DNA of 62,791 nt, taken from contig NZ_WBMS02000045.1 in assembly GCF_008923205.2 (NCBI RefSeq), positions 1-62,791 of the forward strand, in the 5' to 3' direction. Of the stretch, positions 26,041-33,123 are shown in pieces. The translations under genes were made by a program, and so were the position numbers. Source of the stretch: Actinomadura physcomitrii (lineage in GTDB: Bacteria; Actinomycetota; Actinomycetes; Streptosporangiales; Streptosporangiaceae). Every line of letters starts with the position of its first letter. The first letter of the stretch is position 1. The notes under the pieces are model-generated. The model saw only the letters and a program-made list of their open reading frames with translations, ran no database searches and was not told the DNA's origin.

Positions 26041-26112
26041 GTCTCTAATGCCGGGCAATTCGGGTCGCATCGAGCCCCAGAGCGAATCGATCAGTGCGTT
26101 GCCGACGGTTAT
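26041..26112 (-). pseudogene. Possible fragment of an IS3-type transposase (integrase C-terminal motif)
   Basis: Read leftward the frame encodes NALIDSLWGSMRPEL, close to the NA-x-IESFWG-x-x-K-x-EL motif that surrounds the last catalytic Glu of IS3-type OrfB. Homology ends after about 16 residues. It adjoins the left copy of the long repeat. The rest of 25795-26112 shows no other recognisable gene. Confidence 0.35.
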
Positions 26113-26202
26113 CCCACAGAGGCGGCCATTGGCGGCCGCCGGTCGCACAGGCCCGCACGAACGGAAAAACCCGTTCGGCCCGTTTCTCAGGTCGTAACAG
26201 GT
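26113..26202. repeat. Left copy of a roughly 90-bp dispersed repeat with hairpin
   Basis: This stretch, which includes GGCGGCCATTGGCGGCCGCC and a GAACGG-AAAAAC-CCGTTC hairpin, matches 36988-37079 with about 80% identity. The hairpin arms differ between the copies by paired changes (AACGG/CCGTT here, GACGG/CCGTC there). Just beyond, 26206-26215 (TGGTGCCCCC) looks like the 3' end of a tRNA gene read backwards. Confidence 0.7.
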
Positions 26203-26355
26203 GTTCTGGTGCCCCCGGGGGATCCCACACAGAGGGGAACGTGCTGTCGCCCTGGGCGACGGCCAGCTGACCGTCACCGGTTCGTTCGTCGTGAGCGACG
26301 CTCCGTCGTTCCACGGTGCCGGGCGGTCACCCGGATTGACTCGGACTCCGAGATG

Positions 26356-26389
26356 AGACATGCTGTCTCTTAAAAGAGACTCACTGTCT
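26356..26389. promoter_or_regulatory. 34-bp dyad operator upstream of the MMPL exporter
   Basis: GTCTCTT-AA-AAGAGAC (26365-26380) is flanked symmetrically by AGACA (26356-26360) and TGTCT (26385-26389), so the dyad extends over 34 bp. This size fits a TetR repressor bound as a pair of dimers. The dyad lies just before the GTG start at 26406. Confidence 0.65.
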
Positions 26390-26405
26390 ACTTCGGGAGC
26401 TTCTT

Positions 26406-28586
26406 GTGGCCGTGCTTCTCCACCGACTCGGCCGGTTCGCGTTCCGTCGCCGTCGTGCAGTCGCCGTGCTGTGGCTGCTGCTCCTTGCGCTGACCGGGAC
26501 CGGGGCGGTGACTTTGTCCGGGACGGTCACCGGCTCCTTCGCTATTCCGGGCACGGAGGCGCAACGGGCAATGGACCTGCTCGTGGACCGGTTCCCTGAG
26601 GTGTCCGCCCGAGGCGCCACCGCCCGGATCGTCTTCGCCGCACCCGGCGGCGGGAAGCTGACCGGCCCGGCCGAGCGGTCCGCGATCGCGCAGGTGGTGC
26701 AGGGACTGCGGGACGGCCGGGAGGTGGCGGCGGTCTCCGACCCGTTCACGGCGCGCACGGTGAATTCCGCCAGGACCATCGCCTTCAGCCAGGTCACCTA
26801 CAAGGTCGCGGCGTCCGATCTCAGCGCGGGTGCCCCTGACGCACTGGACCGGGCGGTGGCGCCGGCGCGGGACGCCGGGCTGACCGTGGAGATGGGCGGT
26901 GACGCGGTGGAGGAGTCCGGCGGGCAGAGTCCGACGGAGGCGATCGGTCTGGTCGTGGCGGCGCTCGTGCTTGTCGTCACGTTCGGTTCGCTCATAGCGG
27001 CCGGTCTGCCGCTGGTGACGGCGATCCTGGGCATCGCCATCAGTGTGACCGCGGTGACGGCCGCGACCGGGCTCGTCGACCTCAACGCCTCCGCCCCGAC
27101 CCTGGCCGTGATGATCGGGCTCGCGGTGGCCATCGACTATTCGCTGTTCATCGTGTCCCGTTACCGCCACGAACTCGCACTCGGGCACGAAAGCGCGGAA
27201 GCCGCCGGCCGGGCGGTCGGGACCGCGGGATCGGCCGTGGTGTTCGCCGGCCTCACTGTCATCATTGCGCTGGCCGGTCTGGTGGTCGTGGGGATCCCGG
27301 TCCTCACCCAGATGGGCTTGGCCGCCGCCGTCACGGTGGCCGTGGCCGTGCTCATCGCGCTGACCCTGTTGCCCGCTCTGCTCGGCTTCGCCGGGCGGCG
27401 CGTCCGCCCCGCAGGTCTCGTCCGCGACGAGAAGGTTCCGATGGGAACCCGCTGGGCGCGTGGTGTCGCCCGGCGTCCGGTGCTCGCCCTGGTCGCGGGG
27501 GTGTTCGGGCTGCTCGTCCTGGCCGTGCCCGCCCTCGACCTGCGTCTCGGCCTGCCCGACGACGGCACCGCCCCCGCCAACACCACGCAGCGCAAGGCCT
27601 ACGATCTGCTCGCCGAGGGTTTCGGTGCGGGGTTCAACGGGCCGCTGTTGCTGGTGGTGGACGTCTCCGCCGCCAAGGATCGGACCGAGGCGGTGCGGCG
27701 GGTCGCCGGCGAGGTGTCCCGCCTCGGCCACGCGGCGTCCGTCACTCCGCCCAGCTTCAACAAGGTGGCGGACGCGGCGGTGCTCACGGTGATCCCGGAC
27801 GGCGGTCCGAGCAGCCGGGCCACCGAGGACCTCGTCGCGCAGATCCGCGACCGCGCAACATCGCTGCGCGCCGCCACCGGAGCCGAGGTGGCCGTGACGG
27901 GTCAGACCGCGCTGGACATCGACATGTCCGCCAAGCTCGGCGACGCTTTCGCGCCCTACCTCGCAATCGTCGCCGGACTGGCGTTCCTGCTACTCGTCCT
28001 GGTCTTCCGGTCGGTACTGGTACCCCTGAAAGCGGCGCTGGGATTCCTGCTCAGCGTCGCGGCGACCTTCGGCGCGGTGGTGGCGGTCTTCCAGTGGGGC
28101 GTGCTGGGAGACACGTTCGGCGCGCACGGCCCGATCCTCAGCGCACTGCCGATCTTTCTCGTCGGCGTCGTGTTCGGGCTCGCCATGGACTACCAGGTCT
28201 TCCTCGTCAGCCGGATCCGTGAGGAGTACGCGCACGGCGAGACCCCTTCGGCGGCCATCGTCAGCGGTGTCGGGCACGGCGCGCGGGTCATCACGGCCGC
28301 CGCGATCATCATGGTCGCCGTGTTCTCCGGCTTCATCCTCTCCTCCGACTCGCTGGTGAAGTCGATCGGGTTCGCGCTGGCCTCCGCCACCCTGTTCGAC
28401 GCGTTCGTGGTCCGGATGACGATCGTGCCGGCCGTTCTGACACTGCTCGGCCGCACCGCGTGGTGGCTGCCCAGCCGGCTCGACCGGCTCCTGCCGGACA
28501 TCGACATCGAGGGCACCCGGCTCGACTCGCCAGATCATGCGCCGCACGCCGCAGCGGCGATGCCTCGCGACCTGCACACCACCTAG
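26406..28586 (+). CDS. MMPL-family RND-type transporter
   Basis: This 726-aa membrane protein is an RND-superfamily exporter with two repeats of one transmembrane helix, an outer domain and five further helices. The MMPL motif AVAIDYSLFIVSRYRHEL occurs near residues 239-256 and its counterpart LAMDYQVFLVSRIREEY near 593-609. Such proteins export lipids, siderophores or drugs. The GTG at 26406 follows GGGAG. The SDR gene starts 11 bp after its stop and a TetR gene follows, so a repressor-exporter cassette is likely. Confidence 0.9.
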   Translation: MAVLLHRLGRFAFRRRRAVAVLWLLLLALTGTGAVTLSGTVTGSFAIPGTEAQRAMDLLVDRFPEVSARGATARIVFAAPGGGKLTGPAERSAIAQVVQGLRDGREVAAVSDPFTARTVNSARTIAFSQVTYKVAASDLSAGAPDALDRAVAPARDAGLTVEMGGDAVEESGGQSPTEAIGLVVAALVLVVTFGSLIAAGLPLVTAILGIAISVTAVTAATGLVDLNASAPTLAVMIGLAVAIDYSLFIVSRYRHELALGHESAEAAGRAVGTAGSAVVFAGLTVIIALAGLVVVGIPVLTQMGLAAAVTVAVAVLIALTLLPALLGFAGRRVRPAGLVRDEKVPMGTRWARGVARRPVLALVAGVFGLLVLAVPALDLRLGLPDDGTAPANTTQRKAYDLLAEGFGAGFNGPLLLVVDVSAAKDRTEAVRRVAGEVSRLGHAASVTPPSFNKVADAAVLTVIPDGGPSSRATEDLVAQIRDRATSLRAATGAEVAVTGQTALDIDMSAKLGDAFAPYLAIVAGLAFLLLVLVFRSVLVPLKAALGFLLSVAATFGAVVAVFQWGVLGDTFGAHGPILSALPIFLVGVVFGLAMDYQVFLVSRIREEYAHGETPSAAIVSGVGHGARVITAAAIIMVAVFSGFILSSDSLVKSIGFALASATLFDAFVVRMTIVPAVLTLLGRTAWWLPSRLDRLLPDIDIEGTRLDSPDHAPHAAAAMPRDLHTT

Positions 28587-28597
28587 GAGAAACCATC

Positions 28598-29515
28598 ATG
28601 GGCAGAACAGCGCGACCCGACACCCGCATCGACATGACGGGCGAGACCGTGGTGATCACCGGAGCCAGTTCCGGTTTCGGGGCAGCCCTGGCCCGACGGT
28701 TGGCCGCACAGGGAGCCGACGTGATCCCAGTGGGACGCTCACCGGTCCGCACCGCGCGGGTCGCCGACGAGATCGGCGCCGAACCGCTCGTCGCCGACTA
28801 CGCCGATCTGGCCCAGGTGCGGCGCCTCGCCCGCGACCTGCTGGCGCGTCGCGACCGTATCGACGTCCTGGTCAACAACGCCGGCGGGTTGCTGTCGCGG
28901 CGCTGGGAGACCGCGGACGGCCACGAGCTCACCTTCCAGACCAACCACCTGGCGCCTTTCCTGCTCACCACGCTGCTGCTGCCGCACTTGGAAGAGGGGG
29001 CCCGAAGAGCACCGGTGCGCGTGGTGACCACCGCCAGCCTCGGCAACAGATTCGGCCGCCTGAGGCTCGACGACCTGAACTGGCGCCAGCGCCGTTACGG
29101 GGGCGGCTGGATCGCCTACTCCACCACCAAACTGATGAACATCATGTTCACCTACGAGCTGGTCCGCCGCTACCCCCATATCCAAGCGTTCTCGGTCCAT
29201 CCCGACCCGGGCGTCCGCGGTCCGCGAGGGCCCGAGTCGACCTATCCGCGGTTCGCGAGCGAGTCCCGGCTCGCCCCGCTGTTCGACCGGCCCCCGCTGC
29301 GCCACTTCCGGATCACCGCTGAAGACGGAGCCGAACCCCTTGTATGGCTCGCGTCGGCCAACGAGATCCCGGCTCCGAACGGCACCTATTTCCACGGTTT
29401 CACACCAGGAAAAGTCAACCCGCAGGCCAAAGACCCGCAATTGGCCGAACGCCTGTGGGATATCTCCGCCCGCCTGGTCGCCAGCGGGGCCTTCGACACC
29501 GACCTTCGCTCATGA
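28598..29515 (+). CDS. SDR-family oxidoreductase, retinol-dehydrogenase-like
   Basis: This 305-aa protein has TGASSGFG at the cofactor site, NNAGG, Ser in TTASLGNRFG and the intact YSTTK catalytic motif. The C-terminal region is longer than in classical SDRs, as in the WWOX/retinol-dehydrogenase-like group. An AGGAGA site precedes the ATG at 28598. It is in one operon with the MMPL exporter. Substrate unknown. Confidence 0.88.
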   Translation: MGRTARPDTRIDMTGETVVITGASSGFGAALARRLAAQGADVIPVGRSPVRTARVADEIGAEPLVADYADLAQVRRLARDLLARRDRIDVLVNNAGGLLSRRWETADGHELTFQTNHLAPFLLTTLLLPHLEEGARRAPVRVVTTASLGNRFGRLRLDDLNWRQRRYGGGWIAYSTTKLMNIMFTYELVRRYPHIQAFSVHPDPGVRGPRGPESTYPRFASESRLAPLFDRPPLRHFRITAEDGAEPLVWLASANEIPAPNGTYFHGFTPGKVNPQAKDPQLAERLWDISARLVASGAFDTDLRS

Positions 29516-29559
29516 GAGCCCGGACCGCCCCTTCCCGCTGACGAGCACATCGCCGGCGT

Positions 29560-29599
29560 CGTCCCTTAAGGGCCCGTGAGGGCCCGCCCTTGAAGGACG
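29560..29599. promoter_or_regulatory. Inverted repeat before the TetR gene, candidate autoregulatory operator
   Basis: CGTCCCTTAAGGGC (from 29560) and GCCCTTGAAGGACG (ending 29599) form a near-perfect inverted repeat with GGGCCC motifs inside. It ends 30 bp before the TetR start. Confidence 0.5.
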
Positions 29600-29629
29600 G
29601 CCCCCTCTGCTCGCTAGGCTGTGGTGCCG

Positions 29630-30247
29630 ATGGCCAGGAATCCGAGACTCCGCGACCATGTCGCCAAGGGACTCCTCGACACGGCCGCCAGGGTGCTGGC
29701 CGAGCGCGGCGAGCAGGCCGGCATGACCGACATCGCGGAGGCCGCCGGCGTCGCCCGGGCGACGCTCTACCGCTACTTCCCCAACCGCGACGCGCTGCTG
29801 AAGGCGCTGACCGAGACGGCACTGGCGGAACTGGCCGAGCGCATCGCCGACGCTCACCTGGACACCGTCCCGATCCCCGAAGCGATCGCCCGCCTGACCC
29901 GCGCGATGGTCGGCGCCACGAGTAAATATCGCGGTCTGGTGATCTTCCGCAAACCCCCGGATGTGGCGCGGGAGGCCGACCGGCACTTCACCGGACCGCT
30001 CGGCGACCTGTTCGCCCGCGGCGCCGCCGAGGGAGCCTTCCGCCAGGACCTGCCGGCCACCGTCCTGGTCGAGATCTACATCGGCCTTCTGGAAGGGGCG
30101 ATCTCCCGCGTCCTGCAGGGCCGCCTCGGCGTCGAAGAGGCCAGCGCCGCCATCACGAAGGTCTTTCTCCAAGGGGCCCTGAGGGCCGGAACGACGACCG
30201 GGCCCCCGATCTCTGATATTCCGCCTGCAGGCCCCGCCCACCCCTAG
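29630..30247 (+). CDS. TetR-family transcriptional regulator
   Basis: This 205-aa repressor has the TetR helix-turn-helix at about residues 12-55 (GLLDTAARVLAERG, then MTDIAEAAGVARATLYRYFPNRDALL) and a variable ligand-binding domain after it. ATG at 29630 is preferred; GTG at 29621 is in frame. It follows the MMPL-SDR pair and probably represses them through the dyad at 26356-26389. Its stop TAG shares the bases CTAG with the stop of the convergent gene. Confidence 0.85.
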   Translation: MARNPRLRDHVAKGLLDTAARVLAERGEQAGMTDIAEAAGVARATLYRYFPNRDALLKALTETALAELAERIADAHLDTVPIPEAIARLTRAMVGATSKYRGLVIFRKPPDVAREADRHFTGPLGDLFARGAAEGAFRQDLPATVLVEIYIGLLEGAISRVLQGRLGVEEASAAITKVFLQGALRAGTTTGPPISDIPPAGPAHP

Positions 30248-31026
30248 GAGCGGAGGGCTTCGGACAGGAAGAGGGTCTCGCTGGGACTGAGTGCGGCGAG
30301 GCCGGCGGGGTTTCGGCGGCTGTTGAGGGCGTCGCAGAACATTACGGCGTCCCCGTCTTGCCGCCAGTGTGCGGTGCCGCCGAGCGGGTGGTTGAGAAGT
30401 TCGCAGGCGAGCGGTGTCGCTGCATCTTTGGTCGCGCCGGCGGCTGTCAAAGCGGAGGCGAGTGCGGGCAGGGCCGAGGTCGGAGGATCGGCGTCTCCGG
30501 TGGCGGGCAACAGGAGGAGCACGCGGGCGTGGTGTTCGATCACGCCCTCGCCCGAGCCCGGACGTGACGAGATGTCGACCAACTCAGGCCAGCTCAGCCC
30601 CGGGGCCAGGAAGTGCCCGTCGAGACGAACCCAGCAAAGGGCATTGGAGCGGTCGGCCGATCGAAGGACGAAATCGGTCCCGGCATCACCTTCGCGGTTG
30701 CGGAAGATGACGACGACCTGTGCTCCCGAGCTAAGTGGGAGGAGGAAGGTGGGCCAGCGTGTCGTGTCAGAAAGGCGCCCATAGTAGGCGTTCATATCCT
30801 CAACGTCCGGCGGCTTGTGGAAGAGCACCGGGTCGCGGTAGTCGGTAATAGTGCCGCCCCGTAGCGCGGGTCGGCCTGTCGATGGCCTCTGCGAACAGGG
30901 AGCGGGTCGACTCGGGTTTGCCTGGGCTGTGGACGCCCAGAAGATCTTTTCGCCGGGCGTCCGCAGGTCAGCGGCGTGTCCTGGCGCACAGGTCAAGGCG
31001 CTCCTCGCTGCCCCGCAGCAGGGCAT
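30244..31026 (-). CDS. Hypothetical protein
   Basis: This is not a recognised family. The convincing part runs from TDYRDPVLFHKPPDVEDMNAYYGRLSD to the C-terminus, about 200 residues with mixed alpha/beta character and segments such as AQVVVIFRNREGD and ALCWVRLDGHFL. The start is uncertain: ATG at 31026 overlaps the upstream gene by 59 bp, while GTG at 30828 gives 194 aa. Between 30860 and 30960 a second frame also looks coding (STRSLFAEAIDRP), so a frameshift near the N-terminus is possible. It is the last gene of a TetR-membrane protein-hypothetical operon. Confidence 0.5.
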   Translation of the reverse strand: MPCCGAARSALTCAPGHAADLRTPGEKIFWASTAQANPSRPAPCSQRPSTGRPALRGGTITDYRDPVLFHKPPDVEDMNAYYGRLSDTTRWPTFLLPLSSGAQVVVIFRNREGDAGTDFVLRSADRSNALCWVRLDGHFLAPGLSWPELVDISSRPGSGEGVIEHHARVLLLLPATGDADPPTSALPALASALTAAGATKDAATPLACELLNHPLGGTAHWRQDGDAVMFCDALNSRRNPAGLAALSPSETLFLSEALRS

Positions 31027-31903
31027 CGACGCCGATCCCGTCGCCGTGATCGAGGCCGACAAACGGTTCGTACCCAGAGTACAATTGCGGAAAGCTGCCG
31101 GGAAGCTGCAGGGTTCGATCCCAGGGATCGAAATCGGGGTCGACCATCGAACGGTCGCGGCAGGACGCGCACAGCGGACGAAGCGAGGCCGGTTCCGTCC
31201 GCTTCAAAAATAGTGGATAGGTGTCCGCGGTCACCCCGTGAAGGGGGTTGAGCGCGCAGAACCGGAGTTCTTCCGGTATCGGGGCGCCGGAGTTCAGCGC
31301 GGTGCGTCCGGCTCGCGCGAGAACGATCGCCGCCAGGACGTGCCCGGCCCCGAGCGGGTCACCGTGCTCGGCGCGTTTAGTTTCATAGAGACGAGTGGCG
31401 ACGTCCAGGCATGCCCTCGCCTGGGCTCCCGCCGGACTCGACGGTCCGGAGTCGGCCAACTCACCAGTGAGTGCGGCCTGCTCCGCCCGCCACATCCGCT
31501 CAAGTCGCCCAAACGATAGGTAGGGGCGGGCGTTGTAGGCGACGGCGCCACGGCTCTTCATGATGAGCGCACGCACGGCGACCAGCACAATGCCCACGAT
31601 GCCCGAAGGGACGACGCCCACGATGACGGTCCCTTCCCGCAGACCGCCCCAGAAGTCGCCCGCGAACAGCGAGACGCCCTCCGAGCGATGCAGGTCGTAC
31701 GCGAACCAAGATGTCAGCAGCGCCCCGGCGAGCAGTGCCAGCAGTATCGCACGATAAGGCGCGAGGCCACCCCGCCTCTTGCGGTACGTCGTGTAGAACC
31801 CGCGCCGCCACGCCGGCAGACCCGACCCGACCAACGCGATCAGGAGGGGGAAGCCGCCGACCGCCAACCCCGCCATGTCCCGGTAAGACTCCACCTCGTC
31901 CAC
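30968..31903 (-). CDS. Membrane protein of unknown function
   Basis: This 311-aa protein has three predicted transmembrane segments in the first 120 residues (LAVGGFPLLIALVG, AILLALLAGALLTSWFA, VIVGVVPSGIVGIVLVAV) and a long soluble C-terminal part with a CASC motif (LRPLCASCRDR). The GTG at 31903 lies six bases after the TetR stop and has GGAG upstream, so the two are probably one operon. No family assignment. Confidence 0.7.
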   Translation of the reverse strand: MDEVESYRDMAGLAVGGFPLLIALVGSGLPAWRRGFYTTYRKRRGGLAPYRAILLALLAGALLTSWFAYDLHRSEGVSLFAGDFWGGLREGTVIVGVVPSGIVGIVLVAVRALIMKSRGAVAYNARPYLSFGRLERMWRAEQAALTGELADSGPSSPAGAQARACLDVATRLYETKRAEHGDPLGAGHVLAAIVLARAGRTALNSGAPIPEELRFCALNPLHGVTADTYPLFLKRTEPASLRPLCASCRDRSMVDPDFDPWDRTLQLPGSFPQLYSGYEPFVGLDHGDGIGVDALLRGSEERLDLCARTRR

Positions 31904-31909
31904 GCCGCA

Positions 31910-32470
31910 TCACTCCGTCGGGGGTGCGGTCATGAGGGGCACGATGTGCTCCCGGACATGCCGCTCGTCGGGTGGGGCTCCGTGGATCATCATGTGCACG
32001 AAGATCAATGCCGGTCCGGCGTCGGCGCGGGTCGCCAGGTCGGGCACTGGGCCGAGGATCCGGCGCAGGTTCTCCTGGTTGGCGGCGCGGACGGGGTCGA
32101 TCTTGGCCTCGCGGACCGCCGCGGCCAGCTCCGAGGCGGGATCGGTCAGCAGCACCGCCAGCAGCGGTGCGCCCCGGTGGCGGAGTCCTTCGGCGATCTG
32201 TATCAGCCCGGTCACCAGGTCCTCGACCGGATCGTCGCTGTGCTCGGGCACGCGCTCGGCCGCCGCGGCCCGCAGCGCGTCCACGACCAAGGCGTACTTG
32301 GTCGGCCAGCGCCGGTACAGCGAGCCGAGTCCGACACCGGCGGTGCTGGCGATCTCGCCTACATGCAGCCCCGCGTACCCGTGACTGTCGAGCAGGGCCA
32401 GCGTCGTGCGCAGGACGGCCTGGTCAACGGCCGGATCCCGGGGCCGGCCCCGTGTCTTGTCTCCGCTCAT
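31910..32470 (-). CDS. TetR-family transcriptional regulator
   Basis: This 186-aa repressor begins MSGDKTRGRPRDPAVD, a typical TetR start, with the helix-turn-helix at about residues 15-55 (LLDSHGYAGLHVGEIASTAGVGLGSLYRRWPTKYAL). The C-terminal domain resembles TetR_C_11-like ligand domains. An in-frame ATG at 32545 would add 25 residues and lies next to the operator at 32550. ATG 32470 has no ribosome site, so the longer or a leaderless form cannot be excluded. Confidence 0.82.
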   Translation of the reverse strand: MSGDKTRGRPRDPAVDQAVLRTTLALLDSHGYAGLHVGEIASTAGVGLGSLYRRWPTKYALVVDALRAAAAERVPEHSDDPVEDLVTGLIQIAEGLRHRGAPLLAVLLTDPASELAAAVREAKIDPVRAANQENLRRILGPVPDLATRADAGPALIFVHMMIHGAPPDERHVREHIVPLMTAPPTE

Positions 32471-32480
32471 TGGGAGAAGT

Positions 32481-32574
32481 TTAACGGCAGCATCGATTTC
32501 CATATCAGCCCACAAGGCCGCGTATCGCGCCGGCATGCCCGGCATGTTAACGGAAGTATTGACTTCCGTATAGT
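32481..32574. promoter_or_regulatory. Duplicated TetR operator and rightward promoter
   Basis: ACGGAAGT-ATTG-ACTTCCGT at 32550-32569 is a perfect 20-bp dyad. A related stretch of about 26 bp (TTAACGG.AG.AT.GA.TTCC.TAT pattern) repeats at 32481 and 32547. A rightward promoter, TTGACT (32559-32564), 18-bp spacer, TATACC (32583-32588), overlaps the dyad, so the TetR protein can control rightward transcription as well as its own gene. Confidence 0.6.
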
Positions 32575-32589
32575 GCTCTTGCTATACCG

Positions 32590-33123
32590 GTAACGGAGAT
32601 TATCGTAAGTCTCGTTGCCGGAGGGGAAGCGCGCATGGGGGCCGTAGACACCTACCCGGAGGGCTCGCCGAGCCTGCGGTCGGGGACGGCCTGGCCGGAA
32701 TCGGGCGTCATCGGGGCTCGAGCAGGGGCGAGGCCGCCTCCCCGAACGCAGCAGAGGCCTACGATCGCCATCGGCTGCTGTTGCCGCCCCGCCGGAGCAG
32801 TTGCGCCAGGGCGGTATGCCGCACGCCACCGTCTTCCATGGGGCAAGAGCACCGGTGGTGCGACTCGTGAGGCCGGTGGCCGACCGCAGGCTGCGCGTGC
32901 CGCCCGATATCAAGATCATCTTTGCTGGGGCAAGCAGGGTGAGCAGCGCGGGCGCCGCGCTCCCGGTGCGGGCCCTGGAAGCCTCCAGGGGCCGGCGGTT
33001 GTGCCCGCCTGTCAGTTTCTGCCTCGCCTTCTGCCTTACCGACCGGGGCTTCAGACGGCCGAAGCCCGCGAAGCCGGTCGGAGTCCCTGGGCCGATCAGG
33101 TCATCGTTGAAGGACAGCATTGA
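32590..33123. other. About 530 bp without a convincing gene
   Basis: Open frames exist in this stretch (for example 32635-33123 after a GGAGGGG site), but their amino-acid make-up is that of out-of-frame GC-rich DNA. It may be the long leader of the next gene or a decayed gene. No repeat or RNA was recognised. Confidence 0.4.

Noticed and set aside
26206..26235. Possible second tRNA gene at the left repeat copy
   Set aside because: Only an acceptor-like TGGTGCCCCC and a few bases match; no cloverleaf can be formed. At most it is an attachment-site remnant.
25843..26361. Leftward 172-aa frame covering the left repeat
   Set aside because: It runs through the dispersed repeat and promoter dyad; only about 16 residues resemble a transposase, so it is not listed as a gene.
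32635..33123. Rightward 162-aa open frame with a good ribosome site
   Set aside because: Amino-acid content (many Arg, Gly, Pro and Cys clusters) is that of non-coding GC-rich DNA and no family is recognisable; noted only as a possible decayed gene.
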